Positions 4,328 through 6,215 of a stretch of DNA of 6,215 bases are shown here, in pieces. Both the position numbers and the translations under genes were made by a program. Position 1 is the first letter of the stretch; each line of letters begins with the position of its first letter. The notes beneath the pieces are model-generated. The model ran no database searches. It saw only the letters and a program-made list of their open reading frames with translations, and was not told where the DNA came from. Origin of the DNA: Actinomycetota bacterium (GTDB lineage: Bacteria; Actinomycetota; Acidimicrobiia; Acidimicrobiales; Acidimicrobiaceae); contig SIRY01000014.1 in the NCBI GenBank assembly GCA_004366215.1, forward strand, positions 1 to 6,215, given 5' to 3'.

Positions 4328-6215
4328 TCAGCGAAAGTCTCGAGCTCGCAGCTCGATCGCTTCAGGGACCCCCAAGATCCGCTGAGCGATGACCGTCACG
4401 ACCACACCGTTTCGTTCCACCACACCGTCGACGACGACCACGCTCTCGAGGGCGTGGTGACGATCCCGTCTCCACAGCCACGGCTTGACGAGGACGTTCA
4501 CCAAGCCCGTCTCGTCCTCGAGGTTGAGAAAGACGATCCCTCTGGCGGTCCCAGGTCGTTGTCGGTGCGTGACCGTCCCAGCAACCCGAACTGGCCGACG
4601 AGCCGGGTACTCTGCCAGCTCTCGAGCTCGCACGACGCCGAGTTCGGCGAGCTGCGCACGCACGAGCGCTACAGGGTGACCATCAACGAGCAGCCCTAAC
4701 GCCTCGACCTCCCTCGCTGCCTGGTGCATCGCGCTCTGCGGGGCAAGCATCGGCTCGCTCGAGAGCGAGCCGAGAGTACGTAGCATGCGCGGACGTCGCG
4801 CCAGCTCCTCAGCGAGCCACGTCACACGTTCACGACGAGGCTCGAGGGCCGTGAGCGCTCCTGCCGCACCGAGGCGTTCGACCTGCGTGGGGGTCAGGGC
4901 GACTCGAGTCGCGAAGTCCTCGAGCGACCGAAACGGTCGCGCAGCGACGATCGCAGCAGCTGTCGTCGGGCCAATCCCACGCACCATGTCGAGGCCGAGA
5001 GCGAGCGCCGGCTCGCCGTCGCCACGACGAACCACGTCGGCTCGCGCTGGCGAGCTCGTCACGTCCGGAGCAACGATGGCCACACCGTGGCGCCGAGCGT
5101 CCTGGACGAGGGTCTGGGGCGACCAGAAGCCCATCGGCTGCGCTCGCAGCAGCCCCGCGTAGAACGCCGCCGGGTAGTGCACCTTGAACCACGCGCTCAC
5201 GTAGACCAACCACGCGAAGGAGGCTGCGTGGCTCTCAGGAAACCCGAAGTGTGCGAACGCTTCGAGCTGCGTCACGATCGTCACCTGCGCCTCCGGCTCG
5301 ACCCCACGCGCCGTCATGCCAGCGACCAAGCGGTCGTGGAGCCGCGCCATCCGAGCACGCGACCGCTTCGAACCCATCGCTTGGCGTAGCTCATCTGCCT
5401 CGGCAGCGCTGAAGCCCGCGACGTCCATCGCAAGCTGCATGGGCGGCTCCTGAAACAGCGGCACCCCCAAGGTCTTCGCAAGCGCCCGCTCGGCGAGTGG
5501 GTGGACGTAGCGCACCGGCTCCTGCCCGCTGCGGCGGCGCAGGTACGGGTGCACCGAGCCACCCTGAATCGGCCCAGGCCGGATGAGTGCGACCGCGACG
5601 ACGATGTCGTAGAAGCACCGTGGGCCCAAGCGCGGCAGCGTCGCCATCTGGGCTCGCGACTCCACCTGAAACACCCCAACCGTATCTGCTCGGCGCAGGA
5701 GCTCGTAGACCGCATCGTCCTGTGGCAACGTCGCGATGTCCACCGCATCGCCGTACCGATCGCGCACGAGGTCGACCATCTCGTGGATGGCTTCGAGCAT
5801 GCCAAGCCCCAAGAGGTCGAACTTGACGAGCCCCATGCGGGCGCAGTCGTCTTTGTCCCACTGCAGGACACTTCTCCCTGCTGCACGAGCCCACTCAGTA
5901 GGACACACGTCGACGATGGGACGATCGCAGAGCACCATGCCTCCTACGTGGACGCCAAGGTGTCGAGGAGCACCTTCGAGGAGCCTCGCGACGTCGGCGA
6001 TCATCGGTGGCACCGTGAGGATGGCCCGGCCAGCTCCGTCGCGTGCTGCGAGCGAGCGCTCGAGCGACCCACGGTGCTCGACCTCGCGCGACCACTGCGC
6101 GATCGTGTCGTGACCGACCCCAAAGACCTTGGCGACGTCACGCACCACCGACCGCACGCGGTAGCTCACCACGCTCGCAACCTGGGCGGCCCGCTCGCGC
6201 CCGTAGCGACGGTAG
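4328..6215 (-). CDS. dnaE2: Error-prone DNA polymerase DnaE2/ImuC, C-terminal part (5' end cut by window edge)
   Basis: DnaE2 (ImuC) is the mutagenic C-family polymerase that performs translesion synthesis with ImuA'/ImuB in the SOS response. About 628 codons are visible, more than half of the usual size of roughly 1,050-1,100 residues. The frame stays open to the right edge, with RYGRERAAQVASV leading into the familiar YR-RS-VRDVAK stretch, so the GTG at 6172 is internal. Visible features in order: GMVLCDRPIVDV; LQWDKDDC; GLVKFDLLGLGML with the third catalytic Asp at bases 5816-5818; RPGPIQGGSVHPY; AMGSKRS; HFGFPESHAASFAWLVYVSAW (5174-5248); the DnaE2-typical QPMGFWSPQTLVQDARRHGV; a helix-hairpin-helix region (about 4853-4999, GIGPTTAAAIVAARPF); and a C-terminal OB fold (about 4487-4591, HRQRP and FLNLEDETGLVNV). 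It ends soon after the OB fold, as DnaE2 does, unlike the replicative DnaE1. The PHP domain and the first two catalytic Asp residues are off the window. A Pro-Pro within the conserved FQEQ segment is odd. Confidence 0.95.
   Translation of the reverse strand, partial: YRRYGRERAAQVASVVSYRVRSVVRDVAKVFGVGHDTIAQWSREVEHRGSLERSLAARDGAGRAILTVPPMIADVARLLEGAPRHLGVHVGGMVLCDRPIVDVCPTEWARAAGRSVLQWDKDDCARMGLVKFDLLGLGMLEAIHEMVDLVRDRYGDAVDIATLPQDDAVYELLRRADTVGVFQVESRAQMATLPRLGPRCFYDIVVAVALIRPGPIQGGSVHPYLRRRSGQEPVRYVHPLAERALAKTLGVPLFQEPPMQLAMDVAGFSAAEADELRQAMGSKRSRARMARLHDRLVAGMTARGVEPEAQVTIVTQLEAFAHFGFPESHAASFAWLVYVSAWFKVHYPAAFYAGLLRAQPMGFWSPQTLVQDARRHGVAIVAPDVTSSPARADVVRRGDGEPALALGLDMVRGIGPTTAAAIVAARPFRSLEDFATRVALTPTQVERLGAAGALTALEPRRERVTWLAEELARRPRMLRTLGSLSSEPMLAPQSAMHQAAREVEALGLLVDGHPVALVRAQLAELGVVRARELAEYPARRPVRVAGTVTHRQRPGTARGIVFLNLEDETGLVNVLVKPWLWRRDRHHALESVVVVDGVVERNGVVVTVIAQRILGVPEAIELRARDFR
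4750..4773. repeat. 24-base inverted repeat inside dnaE2
   Basis: Arms of 11 bases (TCGGCTCGCTC at 4750-4760 and its exact reverse complement at 4763-4773) flank the two bases GA. In RNA it could form a 9-bp stem closed by a 6-base loop. It lies in the coding stretch for the linker between the helix-hairpin-helix region and the OB fold of DnaE2 (encoding LGSLSSEPM). It may be chance in Leu/Ser/Glu-rich GC-rich coding, or an mRNA structure. Confidence 0.6.

Noticed and set aside
6170..6172. GTG that could be taken as the start of the polymerase gene
   Set aside because: The codons upstream to the window edge encode RYGRERAAQVASV, which continues the DnaE2 family sequence, so the gene is truncated by the window rather than starting here.
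4328..6215. Replicative polymerase DnaE1 instead of DnaE2
   Set aside because: The QPMGFWSPQTLVQDARRHGV segment, the LQWDKDDC motif and the short end after the OB fold are typical of DnaE2/ImuC.

Overview
The window is gene-dense, GC-rich DNA (about two-thirds G+C by eye) from a bacterium that very probably belongs to the Actinobacteria (Actinomycetota). The best evidence is a mycothiol S-conjugate amidase (Mca) homologue, since mycothiol is an actinobacterial thiol, together with a DnaE2/ImuC-type polymerase and an actinobacterial-style SCP2-domain protein. The FtsH sequence resembles what I recall from the class Acidimicrobiia, but that placement is a guess. No mobile element, tRNA, rRNA or CRISPR array was seen, and no stretch of 300 bases lacks a gene.

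Layout. On the plus strand are the 3' part of ftsH (cut by the left edge, ends at 1168) and, 7 bases later, a 287-residue protein with the fold of the YdjC/ChbG carbohydrate deacetylases (1176-2039). On the minus strand, read from right to left, are the 3' part of dnaE2/imuC (right edge to 4328), a lipoprotein resembling a periplasmic substrate-binding protein (4302-3259), mca (3225-2374) and a small SCP2-domain protein (2358-1963). The gaps within the minus-strand series are only 25, 33 and 15 bases, so it looks like one transcription unit whose promoter lies beyond the right edge. The two convoys converge and their last genes overlap tail to tail by 77 bases.

How the genes may work together. 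FtsH is the membrane ATP-dependent quality-control protease. The minus-strand unit joins error-prone repair synthesis (DnaE2) to mycothiol-dependent detoxification (Mca), which would fit a response to alkylating or electrophilic damage; that link is inference. The lipoprotein and SCP2 protein could bind small or lipidic ligands, but neither has a transporter or enzyme partner in view.

Most notable points: the YdjC-like protein keeps the family scaffold but has lost essentially all its metal-binding and catalytic positions, so it looks like a pseudoenzyme coupled to ftsH; its C-terminal tail is encoded entirely antisense to the SCP2 gene; a perfect 7-bp inverted repeat sits directly after the lipoprotein stop codon; a 24-base palindrome lies inside dnaE2; and the palindromes CTCGAG and GAGCTC are strikingly abundant.
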